Positions 1-7,206 are shown, counted from the first letter of the stretch. The stretch is 8,677 nucleotides of DNA from Candidatus Adiutrix sp. (GCA_031273445.1 JAISRV010000246.1:1-8677); one strand, 5' to 3'. Notes: generated by a model from the sequence alone, not told the origin. Numbers and translations are program-made.

Positions 1-1
1 C

Positions 2-2470
2 CGAGCCGGTGGATTGGTGAATGACGTTGATCTTCATCTCCGAAGTGGACAGATTCATAACCGCGTCGACAATCGCCTCCAGAGAACCCTGCACGTCGGT
101 TTTTACGATAAGATTAAGACCCTTGACCGCCCCGGCTTTAATATTGTCGAAGAGGTTCTCCAGGGTCAGTTTGGAAGTCTGGGTCAATTCGCTTTCACGC
201 TGACGCAGCAGACGGTGCTGGCTGACCTGGCGGGCCTGTTTTTCGTCCGCCAGCACGATAAACTCGTCGCCGGCCTGCGGCACTCCGGAAATGCCCTGCA
301 CTTCGACAGGTATGGCCGGTCCGGCCTCAGCCACACGCTCTCCCTGATCATCCAGCATGGCCCGTATGCGCCCGTAAAAGACGCCGCAGACATAAGCGTC
401 GCCCTGCTTCAGCAAACCTTCCTGAACCAGGACCGTCGCCACCGGCCCGCGGCCCTTGTCGAGGCGGGCTTCGATGATGCGGCCTTTGGCCGGCCCGTCC
501 GGACGGGCCTTGCGCTCAAGGATGTCGGCCTGCAGTAGGATTATGTCTAAAAGATCGCCGACGCCCTGCCCGCTTTTGGCTGAAATTTCCACAAAGACGG
601 TGTCGCCGCCCCATGATTCCGGCGCCAGCCCTATTTCCGCCATTTCACGGCGCACTTTTTCGACATCGGCGCCGGGCTTGTCTATTTTGTTGATGGCCAC
701 AACAATGGGCACCCCGGCCGCCTTGGCGTGGTCGGCGGCTTCGCGGGTCTGGGGCATGACGCCGTCGTCGGCGGCCACGATCAGAATGACGATATCCGTC
801 ACCTGGGCGCCGCGGGAACGCATGGCCGTAAAGGCTTCATGGCCGGGAGTATCAAGGAAGGTTATGTTGCGGCCGCCCGCGCGGACATGGTAGGCGCCGA
901 TATGCTGGGTTATGCCGCCGGCTTCGCCGCTCTGAATGTTGGTTTTGCGGATATAGTCCAGAAGAGTGGTCTTGCCGTGGTCGACATGGCCCATGATGGT
1001 GACCACCGGCGGACGCGTCGACTCGGGCGAGGCGTTGCCGTAATCGACCTGCATAATATTGTCCTCGTCAAAGGAGGACCTTTCGACTTCATAACCGAAT
1101 TCCGCGGAAACAAGAGTGGCGGTGTCGAAATCCAGAGCCTGGTTCAAACTGGTCACCACGCCCATGCTCATGAGCTTTTTAATGATGTCGCCGACTTTTA
1201 TGGAAAGGCGGTGGGCCAGTTCGGAAACGGTTATGACCTCGTCGACCTTGATTCTGCGCTTTATGGCCTTGGGCACCGTAATTTCCGTCTTGGACTTGGT
1301 TTTTTTGACGTTTTTGTTGCGGCGGCGAACACGTTCCCAATCGCCTTCGGAATACAGATCCGTCCTCTCCACCACGTCGCGGCGGCGAGCGGCCTTGCCG
1401 GCGGTCTGGCTTTCGTCGCCTTCAAAGCGGGCGCCGCCGCCATGGGTCTTCTTTTTTTTGTCGCGACGCCGAGCTTCCGTTTCAGACGGAACCGGAGCAA
1501 CCGCCAGGGCCGCCGGGTCAGACCGGCGCGCATCAGGCCGCGGCGTCCGCGCGGCCTCCCCGCCCGGTCTTTTAGCCGTCCAGTCGGCGCCGCCGCCTTC
1601 GGCGCCGCCGGGGCGGCGCGGGAACCCGCCGCCCGAACGGGGGCCGCCGCCGGCGTCTTTCCAGCTGGGCTTTGAGCCTACGACCTTGGCCGCCTCAAAA
1701 CCGCTCCTGGGCTGGCTTGCGCCCCTGGCCTGGGACTCGCCGCTTAACTCGCGCGTGATCTTCCGCGGCGCCGCCGGCGTAACCGGGGCGCCCTGCTGCT
1801 GCGGCAAAGCGGGTCTGACTTTATCCGGCTTAAGCGGCGTCGAAGCCGGCGCGACCCTGGCCGCGGCGGAGCCGGTTTTCACGTCTGAAGACGCGCGGGC
1901 GGAGGTAGGCGGCGTCAACGTCTGCTCTTCCGACACGGCCGGCGCCTTGTCCAGGCCGGGCGAAAGTTTCAAAAAATCAGGAGTCGCTCTAGTCTGTAGT
2001 GGTTTACTGCCAATAATTGTCGCAGACACGTTGTTCTTGACCTTAGCATCCTTTACGCGGGACGAAGGGGCCGCGGCGACAGTCGCCTCCGCGAACCCGG
2101 CGGGTTTGGAAATGACGGCGGCGGAATCCGGCCCCGGTTTAACCGCAGTTATTTCAGGCGCGTCCTCAGTCGCGCCCGGCGAACCGGCGTCATCATCATT
2201 AGCGGCCGTTTTAACTTCTATTTCGGCCTCATCCATGGGCTCGGCCGCGCTCTTTTTGCGGCGGCGCACCACTTGCGGCGACGACGAAGCGTCGCCGCCG
2301 ACAGGCCGCTCCAGACGGCGGCCGACTTCCTCAATCATATATTCTTCAAGGCCGCTGGAAGCGACCAGCTTAACCCCAGGCAAAAGCTTCCATTCCGTTA
2401 TTTTCTGAATCAGCTCCGCGCTGGTCAACGACAATTCCTTGGCCAGTTCATGAATCCTCTTTTTGCCCAT
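2..2470 (-). CDS. infB: translation initiation factor IF-2 (C-terminus beyond window)
   Basis: IF-2 is the GTPase that brings formyl-Met-tRNA to the 30S subunit and promotes 50S joining in the cytoplasm. The frame is open for 823 codons and leaves the window at its left edge, inside domain III, so domain IV is not seen. The N-terminus ([20 protein letters not shown]) is an IF2_N domain. A long low-complexity linker rich in Ala, Pro, Arg and Lys runs from about residue 70 to 420. A second IF2_N-like segment (about 427-480) follows. The G domain has G1 GHVDHGKT (494-501), G3 DTPGH (540-544), G4 NKID (594-597) and G5 SAK (630-632). I chose ATG 2470 because it begins the standard IF2_N sequence. 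An AAAGG lies about 10 bases upstream, a weak ribosome binding site. The frame is also open further upstream to a TTG near 2515, which is less likely. It is the last visible gene of the nusA operon. Confidence 0.97.
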   Translation of the reverse strand, partial: MGKKRIHELAKELSLTSAELIQKITEWKLLPGVKLVASSGLEEYMIEEVGRRLERPVGGDASSSPQVVRRRKKSAAEPMDEAEIEVKTAANDDDAGSPGATEDAPEITAVKPGPDSAAVISKPAGFAEATVAAAPSSRVKDAKVKNNVSATIIGSKPLQTRATPDFLKLSPGLDKAPAVSEEQTLTPPTSARASSDVKTGSAAARVAPASTPLKPDKVRPALPQQQGAPVTPAAPRKITRELSGESQARGASQPRSGFEAAKVVGSKPSWKDAGGGPRSGGGFPRRPGGAEGGGADWTAKRPGGEAARTPRPDARRSDPAALAVAPVPSETEARRRDKKKKTHGGGARFEGDESQTAGKAARRRDVVERTDLYSEGDWERVRRRNKNVKKTKSKTEITVPKAIKRRIKVDEVITVSELAHRLSIKVGDIIKKLMSMGVVTSLNQALDFDTATLVSAEFGYEVERSSFDEDNIMQVDYGNASPESTRPPVVTIMGHVDHGKTTLLDYIRKTNIQSGEAGGITQHIGAYHVRAGGRNITFLDTPGHEAFTAMRSRGAQVTDIVILIVAADDGVMPQTREAADHAKAAGVPIVVAINKIDKPGADVEKVRREMAEIGLAPESWGGDTVFVEISAKSGQGVGDLLDIILLQADILERKARPDGPAKGRIIEARLDKGRGPVATVLVQEGLLKQGDAYVCGVFYGRIRAMLDDQGERVAEAGPAIPVEVQGISGVPQAGDEFIVLADEKQARQVSQHRLLRQRESELTQTSKLTLENLFDNIKAGAVKGLNLIVKTDVQGSLEAIVDAVMNLSTSEMKINVIHQSTGS

Positions 2471-2612
2471 CCCGATGTTACCTTTGCTTATGATATCCAG
2501 TAAGTCCTGAAACAATGCGAAATGCCCTGATTCAGATACGTAATTTCATGAAATCAGCGGGGGCTGGAGGCCGGCGCTTCGGTTTTTGCATCATGCCTGG
2601 CAAGGCCTGGCT
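2471..2612. other. ylxR-infB intergenic gap
   Basis: This is a 142-base gap inside an otherwise tight operon. I see no gene, no clear promoter and no T-tailed hairpin. It holds a perfect 12-bp palindrome ATTTCATGAAAT (2543-2554), flanked by CTGATT (2527-2532) and AATCAG (2552-2557). In the transcript these could fold into a short hairpin ahead of infB. Any regulatory role is a guess. Confidence 0.4.
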
Positions 2613-2909
2613 TCACATTGAATTTTCGCCGTCATCCGGCTCAAGACTTAAAGCGTCAATTATCACCGGGCGCTTGAAAGCCCTGGCCACGGCGTTTCTT
2701 TTGAGCGCGGCGGCCAGACAGCCGGGCCGATCGGCGCATAGCCAAGCGCCGCGGCCGCCCAAATTTCGTCGGCGATCCCAAACCACCCGACTTTCTCCCT
2801 GATCAGAAGCCGTCAACGCCAGCCGCGCCAATTGAGACTGGGGTTTTTTGGCGCGGCACCCAAGGCAGGTGCGTTCAGGTCGGCCGCCGCCGTCAGTCTT
2901 GGCCGCCAT
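2613..2909 (-). CDS. ylxR: YlxR-family RNA-binding protein
   Basis: This is a small basic protein of the YlxR (DUF448) family, usually encoded between nusA and infB. Members are believed to bind RNA, and some have been linked to RNase P or transcriptional control. At 98 residues it is of normal length. The family signature RTCLGCRAKK starts at residue 13. The second conserved block, GGRGAWLCADRPGC, lies at 51-64, followed by the basic helix AALKRNAVARAFKRP. The start codon lies 8 bases after the nusA stop, so it is very probably translated from the same mRNA and coupled to nusA. The C-terminus is a short acidic tail. Identification is firm from the two motifs plus gene order; the exact molecular role is not settled by the sequence. 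Confidence 0.93.
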   Translation of the reverse strand: MAAKTDGGGRPERTCLGCRAKKPQSQLARLALTASDQGESRVVWDRRRNLGGRGAWLCADRPGCLAAALKRNAVARAFKRPVIIDALSLEPDDGENSM

Positions 2910-2917
2910 GGATTAAA

Positions 2918-4381
2918 TCACTCCGCCTCGGCCGCCGGGTTATCCGGCAAGTCAGCCGCCCCGGCAGACAGGCTTTTCTCGTTTTCCGTCGAAGATTCGG
3001 CAAAAGAACCCGCGCCTGATTCCCCTGAGTCATATGAAGCCGCGATATCCGCCGCCGCCGCTTCAGATTCGGAAACCGAAGGCATAGCCATAATTTCCTT
3101 GGCCATCAGTTCACGAGCTTCTTCAACCGCATCTTCTTCAGCCAGATTTTCCAGATAGAGCTTGGCCGCGCCGACCACCTGGACGGCCTTGGCCTCATCC
3201 TGCAGAGCGGCGGCCACGGCCGCTTCGCCGGCGGCGGCAATATCCCTGGCCGATCCGTAGCCGGCCTCAAATAACGCGTCGGCCGTGGATTCGCTGACGC
3301 CGGGCAAACGAATAAGAGACTGATAACCGTCTTTAAGAGAACGCTGATATTTCGATTCGCTTTTCACGTCAATACGCCAGCTCACCAATCTGGAAGCCAG
3401 CCTGACGTTCTGGCCTTTGCGGCCTATGGCCAGAGAAAGCTGCTCGTCAGGAACCACCACTTCCAGTGAACGGTTTTCTTCGTCCACGACCACTCGGATG
3501 ACTCCGGCCGGGGCCAAGGCGCTGGCCACATAATGGGCGATATCGGAACTAAAGGGAATTATGTCTATTTTTTCGCCTTTCAACTCCTGCACCACCCCTT
3601 GCACTCTGGAACCGCGCATGCCCACGCAAGCGCCTACGGGATCAATGTCCTGGTCTTCAGTGGCGACTGATATCTTGGAGCGGCTGCCGGGCTCGCGGGC
3701 GACAGAGACTATCTTGACTATGCCTTCCGCTATTTCAGGAACTTCCGCGGCAAAGAGGGCCGCCAGGAAGTCTGGATGTGTGCGGGAAAGAATTATCTGG
3801 GGGCCGCGGCTGACGAGTTTGGCGTCGATGACCAGAGCCCGCAGACGGTCGCCGCGTCGATAATAAGTTTCGCGCGGAATCTGCTCCGACGAAGGCAAAA
3901 GCGCTTCGGCCCGTCCAAGGTTCAGAACAATGTTGCCTTTATCGACTCTTTGCACTATGCCGCTGATTATTTCTCCCACCCGATCTTTGTAATCGTCGAA
4001 AATGAGGTCTCTTTCCGCGTCCTTCATGCGCTGGATAATAACCTGCTTGGCCGATTGGGCGGCAATTCGGCCAAAGGCCGCGGTGTCCAATTTGACGCCG
4101 AGCTCCTCGCCCACGGAAGATTCAGGGTCGAGCTTTTTCGCTTCCGACAGGGAAATCTGGGTGTCCGGCTCGGTCACTTCTTCAACTACTTCTTTGAACT
4201 GAAAAACGTCGATTTCACCCGTATCGTCGCTATAGGCGACTTCAAAGTTGTCGCTCATGCCGTATTTGCGTTTAACCGCCGAGCGAATAGCTTCTTCAAG
4301 GGTGTTGATCAGAACGGACTTGTCGATGCCTCTGTCGCGGCTAACCTGTTCTATAATGCGTTTTAGTTCGTTGTTGTTCAT
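2918..4381 (-). CDS. nusA: transcription termination/antitermination factor NusA
   Basis: NusA binds RNA polymerase and nascent RNA and controls pausing, termination and antitermination. The 487-residue protein has the full family layout. An N-terminal polymerase-binding domain covers about 1-125. An S1 domain (about 135-199) starts at GEIISGIVQRVDKGNIVLNL. KH1 contains GMRGSRV (254-260) and KH2 contains GRKGQNV (320-326). A helix-hairpin-helix-like segment follows (RLPGVSESTADALFEAGY, about 358-375). The last 70 residues are an Ala/Glu/Ser-rich acidic tail with no domain I recognise, in place of the paired acidic repeats of the E. coli protein. An AGGA sits 7 bases upstream of the ATG. The frame is intact although the rimP remnant just upstream is broken, and its start lies 23 bases past the remnant's stop codon. 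Confidence 0.97.
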   Translation of the reverse strand: MNNNELKRIIEQVSRDRGIDKSVLINTLEEAIRSAVKRKYGMSDNFEVAYSDDTGEIDVFQFKEVVEEVTEPDTQISLSEAKKLDPESSVGEELGVKLDTAAFGRIAAQSAKQVIIQRMKDAERDLIFDDYKDRVGEIISGIVQRVDKGNIVLNLGRAEALLPSSEQIPRETYYRRGDRLRALVIDAKLVSRGPQIILSRTHPDFLAALFAAEVPEIAEGIVKIVSVAREPGSRSKISVATEDQDIDPVGACVGMRGSRVQGVVQELKGEKIDIIPFSSDIAHYVASALAPAGVIRVVVDEENRSLEVVVPDEQLSLAIGRKGQNVRLASRLVSWRIDVKSESKYQRSLKDGYQSLIRLPGVSESTADALFEAGYGSARDIAAAGEAAVAAALQDEAKAVQVVGAAKLYLENLAEEDAVEEARELMAKEIMAMPSVSESEAAAADIAASYDSGESGAGSFAESSTENEKSLSAGAADLPDNPAAEAE

Positions 4382-4404
4382 GAATTATTCCTACTAAACG
4401 AAAG

Positions 4405-4726
4405 TTATTCAGCCTTCCCCGCCTCACCTGACGCGGCGGCAAAAACATCATCAAGCGACAGGCAACCACGGCATCACAAATGAAGCTCAGCCTTTCGCCG
4501 GCAGTCACGATGAAAAGGTCGCCTGACTCGTCTTCAGCCAAACGGGCTTTTAAGCGTTAAATTCCTGTCGCCAACCCGCAGTTTCATGCGCGCCAGGCGC
4601 CCGCGGCATCTGGATATAGTCCGCGCGCCTGACCAGAGGACGATCCAGACCAGGCGAAGAAACTTCCAGAGCATATTCGGCCAAATCGCCGTCAATATAA
4701 AAAATAAAGCGGGCAGAGGCCCACTT
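4405..4726 (-). pseudogene. rimP: rimP remnant, internally deleted and multiply frameshifted
   Basis: RimP matures the 30S subunit and normally precedes nusA. Three pieces in different frames rebuild its middle and C-terminal parts. Piece one (about 4726 down to 4610) reads KWASARFIFYID, then after only five residues YALEVSSPGLDRPLVRRADY, the family hallmark. About 25 residues that normally separate YID from the LEVSSPG motif are missing. Piece two, in the next frame, reads CRGRLARMKLRVGDRNLTLK (about 4607-4548). Piece three, shifted again, reads ARLAEDESGDLF and ERLSFICDAVVACRL (about 4547-4460). A last shift gives LDDVFAAASGEAGKAE and a TAA stop at 4405. The first frame is closed upstream by TAA at 4736-4738, and I could not recognise the N-terminal 40-50 residues. 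Sequencing indels are possible, but three within about 200 bases of otherwise clean sequence favour a true pseudogene. Confidence 0.85.
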
Positions 4727-4839
4727 AAAAAGTGTTTAAAAAACGACAAAATAGGGAAGCCGTCCAAATACGGCGACGCCTCAGGCGCCTGTTCCCGCCA
4801 GACAATGTTTTCGAAAATATCCGAAAACGTTTATAAAAA
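4727..4839. other. degraded spacer between tRNA-Gly and rimP remnant
   Basis: These 113 bases lie where the start of rimP should be. No frame gives a recognisable RimP N-terminus, and no ribosome binding site or start codon for it stands out. An inverted repeat GTTTTCG/CGAAAAC (4807-4813 and 4822-4828, 8-base loop) lies just downstream of the tRNA. It has no T-tract on the minus strand, so I do not call it a terminator; it could influence 3'-end processing of the tRNA precursor. Confidence 0.4.
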
Positions 4840-4915
4840 TGGAGCGGGCAACGGGGTTCGAACCCGCGACCCCAAGCTTGGGAAGCTCGTACTCTACCAA
4901 CTGAGCTATGCCCGC
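4840..4915 (-). tRNA. tRNA-Gly (anticodon CCC), CCA encoded
   Basis: The minus strand folds as a full cloverleaf. The acceptor stem GCGGGCA pairs with TGCCCGC. The D-arm is GCTC AGTTGGTA GAGT. The anticodon stem CGAGC/GCTTG carries loop TTCCCAA, with anticodon CCC at 4880-4882, which reads GGG. The T-arm GCGGG TTCGAAC CCCGT is standard. The discriminator base is U, as usual for glycine tRNAs, and CCA is encoded (4840-4842). The gene sits about 50 bases downstream of a strong promoter. No terminator is visible between it and nusA, so it probably forms the leader of the nusA-infB transcript, resembling the E. coli metY-rimP-nusA arrangement. Confidence 0.96.
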
Positions 4916-4927
4916 TCAATTTTTCAG

Positions 4928-4944
4928 TTTTCCTCAAAGGAAAA
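4928..4944 (-). other. short hairpin in the tRNA leader
   Basis: TTTTCCT and AGGAAAA form a perfect 7-bp stem with a 3-base loop, between the predicted transcription start and the 5' end of the mature tRNA. It could be part of the leader removed by RNase P. Its function is unknown, and a stem of this size can arise by chance. Confidence 0.3.
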
Positions 4945-4971
4945 ATGGCCCTGTTAAAGACCACTTGTGGA

Positions 4972-5000
4972 AGTATATCCGCCCTGATAAAACTTGTCAA
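4972..5000 (-). promoter_or_regulatory. sigma70-type promoter for tRNA-Gly / nusA operon
   Basis: On the minus strand a perfect TTGACA (-35, 4995-5000) is followed after exactly 17 bases by TATACT (-10, 4972-4977; 5 of 6 match TATAAT). Transcription would start near 4965, about 50 bases before the tRNA. This is the strongest minus-strand promoter in the window and the only convincing one for the downstream nusA-ylxR-infB genes. Confidence 0.8.
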
Positions 5001-5041
5001 GCTTTTTTGTCGAAATTCATTTATTATAGTCGCCTGGCCGA

Positions 5042-5060
5042 CGACGGCGGTCAGCCGTCG
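5042..5060 (-). other. GC-rich hairpin over the stop codon of the SPOR gene
   Basis: CGACGGC (5042-5048) and GCCGTCG (5054-5060) form a perfect 7-bp stem with a 5-base loop that includes the TGA stop (5051-5053). No T-run follows on the minus strand, so it is not a classical intrinsic terminator. It may protect the 3' end of the mRNA or act with Rho. Confidence 0.35.
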
Positions 5061-6064
5061 CGCCTGACTCTGCCGGCTTCTTCAACTGTGGGCTGAACCG
5101 CCCAAGGCGGAGATGAAAGTTTGAAATCAGCGGCGATTTTCCTGCCTACGGCTTCAGCCTCGTCTTTCGTCTCAAAAAATCCCACCCGGATCCGGTAATG
5201 AGGTTTCCCGTCAATGACCGTCTCATAAGTGTAAATCTGTCCGCCCACGTCACGCCCAAGAATATTGGACAATATACGCATAGACTCATTGGCGTTAGTG
5301 GTAGAGGCAATATTGACGGCCCATAGTTTAGAAATTTCCAATGCTCTGGGCGTTGCCGCTTCAGGCGCCGCGACCTTGGGTTCAGCCGCTTCAGACGCCG
5401 CGGCCTTGGGTTCAGCCGCTTCGGCCGCCGCGGCCTTGGGTTCAGCCGCTTCGGTTGCGCGGGTTTGGGCTTGAGGCGCTATTTTTTCGACCTCGGCCGA
5501 CTGGGCTCCAGCGCCCTTGGGTTTGGCGGCTTTGGCTTCTGATTTTTTAACAATGGCCGGTCTAGGCGCGCCTGCCTCCATCTCTTCGTCCGCCCCAGCG
5601 GGCTCCAGAGCAGCGGCGGCCGCCGCCGTTGAAAGGCTATCGCTCATATCGGGCTCATCAGCCGCATACATTTCCGGAGTAGGAGAAAAGTCGACCGCGT
5701 CAGGCGCTTTTTCCATGAGGCCGGGGAGTCTGGGCGCGGGCGCGTCGGCGCCGTTAGCGGCTACGACCGGCGGAGCGACAGGCAAGGCGATTTCAGTTTC
5801 CGCAAACCTTTTAGTCAACCCATACCAAGTCAAAACCAATACCGCCGCCGCGACCAGCACTCCCAGCCAAATTTTCCAGGAGCCCGCAGAGACCGCCTTC
5901 TTGGGCGGCTGTTGAGGGATGGACTTTTTTTGAGATTGAAATTCAGGCTCCACAAAAGAACCTATTTCAAACCGTTCCCCCTCGTCTTCGTCAAAAACAA
6001 AAGAACGGACTTCAGCGTCCTGGTCGGATTTGTTCTTTTCGTTGTCGTCATCACGCGAATACAT
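5051..6064 (-). CDS. membrane-anchored SPOR-domain protein
   Basis: SPOR domains bind peptidoglycan stripped of stem peptides, typically at the division septum, so a cell-division or cell-wall role is likely. The 337-residue protein starts with a charged, acidic cytoplasmic segment (1-62). One membrane helix follows (about 63-83, KIWLGVLVAAAVLVLTWYGL), in a type II, FtsN/DedD-like topology. A long Ala/Pro/Glu-rich periplasmic linker (about 90-245) contains tandem 10-residue repeats of the EAAEPKAAA type. The C-terminal SPOR domain (about 246-323) starts LWAVNIAST and includes the typical HYRIRVGFFETKDEAE. The start is ATG 6064, with GAGGA a few bases upstream. The 5' leader holds several inverted repeats (see those entries). 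I cannot assign it to FtsN or DedD specifically; SPOR proteins share little beyond the domain. Confidence 0.88.
   Translation of the reverse strand: MYSRDDDNEKNKSDQDAEVRSFVFDEDEGERFEIGSFVEPEFQSQKKSIPQQPPKKAVSAGSWKIWLGVLVAAAVLVLTWYGLTKRFAETEIALPVAPPVVAANGADAPAPRLPGLMEKAPDAVDFSPTPEMYAADEPDMSDSLSTAAAAAALEPAGADEEMEAGAPRPAIVKKSEAKAAKPKGAGAQSAEVEKIAPQAQTRATEAAEPKAAAAEAAEPKAAASEAAEPKVAAPEAATPRALEISKLWAVNIASTTNANESMRILSNILGRDVGGQIYTYETVIDGKPHYRIRVGFFETKDEAEAVGRKIAADFKLSSPPWAVQPTVEEAGRVRRDG
5356..5456 (-). repeat. 30-bp tandem repeat within the SPOR protein linker
   Basis: The unit CCTTGGGTTCAGCCGCTTC plus 11 more bases occurs with a strict 30-base period from 5374, 5404 and 5434. A partial degenerate copy precedes it at about 5356. 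It encodes the 10-residue repeat EAAEPKAAAA at about residues 205-236. The near-identical DNA suggests recent duplication by slippage; copy number may vary between strains. Confidence 0.8.
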
Positions 6065-6118
6065 GATTCCTCGCCTACTTTAAATTTAATGCCGCCGCCT
6101 GAAAACTGTTGGAACGTA

Positions 6119-6157
6119 CGGTTAATTCCGTCTCTCAAAACAGGTCGGAATTAACCG
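6119..6157. repeat. perfect 12-bp inverted repeat in the SPOR gene leader
   Basis: CGGTTAATTCCG (6119-6130) and CGGAATTAACCG (6146-6157) are exact reverse complements separated by 15 bases. In the predicted minus-strand transcript they form a 12-bp stem about 55 bases before the start codon of the SPOR gene. It could be a regulatory mRNA hairpin or a two-half-site protein binding site. No T-run follows on either strand, so a terminator is unlikely. Confidence 0.75.
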
Positions 6158-6162
6158 CCATA

Positions 6163-6195
6163 AATTTTCTTGAAAATACGATTTTCAAGAAAATT
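6163..6195. repeat. nested palindrome: two tandem 14-bp dyads in a 15-bp inverted repeat
   Basis: Positions 6163-6177 and 6181-6195 are exact reverse complements with only ACG between them. Each arm is itself a dyad: ATTTTC-TT-GAAAAT (6164-6177) and ATTTTC-AA-GAAAAT (6181-6194). Their centres are 17 bases apart. The result is four copies of one half-site, overlapping the minus-strand TATAAT box by two bases and covering the likely transcription start. The layout fits a pair of repressor operators; an AT-rich bidirectional terminator is the alternative. Confidence 0.7.
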
Positions 6196-6221
6196 ATACA
6201 GTCGCACTGCCGGCCAGTCGC
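6193..6221 (-). promoter_or_regulatory. candidate promoter of the SPOR gene
   Basis: A perfect TATAAT on the minus strand (6193-6198) has GCGACT (3 of 6 matching TTGACA, 6216-6221) 17 bases upstream. The start would be near 6186, inside the nested palindrome, giving a leader of about 120 bases. The weak -35 suggests either dependence on an activator or that this box is part of a different element. Confidence 0.5.
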
Positions 6222-6233
6222 TTTCGCGCCTGG
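6214..6233 (-). other. GAAA-tetraloop hairpin just after the TPR gene
   Basis: Ten bases past the stop of the TPR gene the minus-strand RNA would read CCAG-G-CGC-GAAA-GCG-A-CTGG. Four outer and three inner pairs flank one G-A mismatch and close a stable GNRA loop. No T-run follows. It could stabilise the 3' end of the TPR mRNA. It overlaps the candidate -35 of the SPOR promoter. Confidence 0.4.
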
Positions 6234-6242
6234 TTAGCGGCC

Positions 6243-7112
6243 TTAATTGGATTTGAGGTCTGCGGCCGGCGCCGCGGTTTCGCCGCCGGCCGCCTCTTCC
6301 GCAGCTTGCTCATCCGTCTCGACGGCAGCGGCAACGCCGGTCGTCACAGCCGCCGCCTCTTCCGCAGCCGCCAAAATATCCGGCAACATCGCCGGCATGG
6401 GGAAAGCCGTCGGTTCGCCTTTTAGTTCCGCCAGTTTATAGTTGGCCAGATAGGCGAGGGCGGCTCGAGGAAACTCCGCCAGCAGCCCTTCATAAATAGA
6501 AATCGCCCCGGCCTTGTCGCCCAAAGCCGATTTGAGTCGCCCCAACGACAGAAGCACGTCGACTTTCATATCTTCCTGAAGAGCGTCGGTCTTTAAAAAA
6601 GCTTCATAAGCCGCGGCCGCTCTGTCGTAGTTTTTTGCCGTCTCGTACAGCCCGGCCAAATTATGCAGCATCAGAGGCTTTAGCGACATTTCGGCCGGAG
6701 TGAGGGTTCGGAGCATTTCTTCGGATATGGCAATGGCCTTTTCATAGTCTTTCTCGAAAGAATAAAGGCCGATAAGGGTAAAAGAGGCCATCCGCGCGGC
6801 TTTAAGGCCGGCCCGCTCCCGGCGGACCTGCTCCATGCGCGCAGAGGCCGCCTTCAGGTCTCCGGCGGCGGTCATAAGTTCCAAAGCCTCCTCATAGGCC
6901 GCGGCGGCCTTGTTTTCCGCCGATTGTCGGTAATTGTAAAAAAGAGCCAGGCCAATAACGATCAAGGCCGCGGCTGAACCTATGACGGCCAGAGTGCGGG
7001 TATGGCGGAGAAAGTATTCATAGAACCTCTCGGATGTAGTCAAAAACACGTCTTTTTCCTTCAAGAGATCCTTGATGGGGGCCTGGTCGGCCTTCTTTTG
7101 ACCTTTGCTCAT
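6243..7112 (-). CDS. YfgM-like membrane-anchored tetratricopeptide protein
   Basis: The 289-residue protein has a basic cytoplasmic N-terminus (1-39), one membrane helix (about 40-60, ending IVIGLALFYNYRQ) and an outward-facing helical TPR domain. That single-helix-then-TPR plan is typical of YfgM and related proteins, which associate with the Sec translocon and periplasmic chaperones. TPR-like pairs are visible at about 105-137 (AARMASFTLIGLYSFEKDYEKAIAI), 147-176 (LHNLAGLYETAKNYDRAAAAY) and 183-216 (DVLLSLGRLKSALGDKAGAISIY). The last 45 residues are an Ala/Glu-rich tail. The start ATG 7112 has GGGAAG six bases upstream. It is transcribed divergently from the plus-strand genes and in the same direction as the SPOR gene, 178 bases away. 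The YfgM label rests on architecture only. Confidence 0.8.
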   Translation of the reverse strand: MSKGQKKADQAPIKDLLKEKDVFLTTSERFYEYFLRHTRTLAVIGSAAALIVIGLALFYNYRQSAENKAAAAYEEALELMTAAGDLKAASARMEQVRRERAGLKAARMASFTLIGLYSFEKDYEKAIAISEEMLRTLTPAEMSLKPLMLHNLAGLYETAKNYDRAAAAYEAFLKTDALQEDMKVDVLLSLGRLKSALGDKAGAISIYEGLLAEFPRAALAYLANYKLAELKGEPTAFPMPAMLPDILAAAEEAAAVTTGVAAAVETDEQAAEEAAGGETAAPAADLKSN

Positions 7113-7180
7113 TATATGCTTCCCGTTTTAAATAAGGTAAAAGCGGCTATGCCGCTGAATCAACCATATAAAATAGCCCA

Positions 7181-7206
7181 ATTTTATCTTAAATGCAAGA
7201 TAAAAT
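7181..7206. repeat. perfect 10-bp inverted repeat in the divergent promoter region
   Basis: ATTTTATCTT (7181-7190) and AAGATAAAAT (7197-7206) are exact reverse complements with a 6-base spacer. The repeat covers the -10 and spacer of the minus-strand promoter and touches its -35. It ends 19 bases before the -35 of the plus-strand promoter. That position is typical of an operator controlling one or both directions. No regulator gene is visible in the window. Confidence 0.65.

Noticed and set aside
728..1675. 315-codon plus-strand open frame
   Set aside because: Antisense shadow of the IF-2 G domain; no recognisable domain of its own.
1116..2408. Long plus-strand open frame (430 codons) opposite infB
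   Set aside because: Low-complexity product produced by the GC-rich antisense of the IF-2 linker; the minus-strand IF-2 frame is continuous and carries all G motifs.
4341..4767. Two short minus-strand open frames (4534-4767 and 4341-4541) as separate hypothetical genes
   Set aside because: Both contain RimP pieces (GRLARMKLRVGDRN and AEDESGDLFIVTAGERLSF) and are better explained as fragments of one broken rimP.
4807..4828. Inverted repeat after the tRNA as an intrinsic terminator
   Set aside because: AT-rich 7-bp stem with an 8-base loop and no T-tract on the minus strand.
5356..5456. Short regularly spaced repeats as a CRISPR array
   Set aside because: The period is a continuous 30-base coding tandem repeat with no unique spacers.
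7142..7156. AGCGGC/GCCGCT hairpin in the TPR gene leader as a terminator or attenuator
   Set aside because: Only a 6-bp stem with a 3-base loop and three to four T residues after it; too weak to call.
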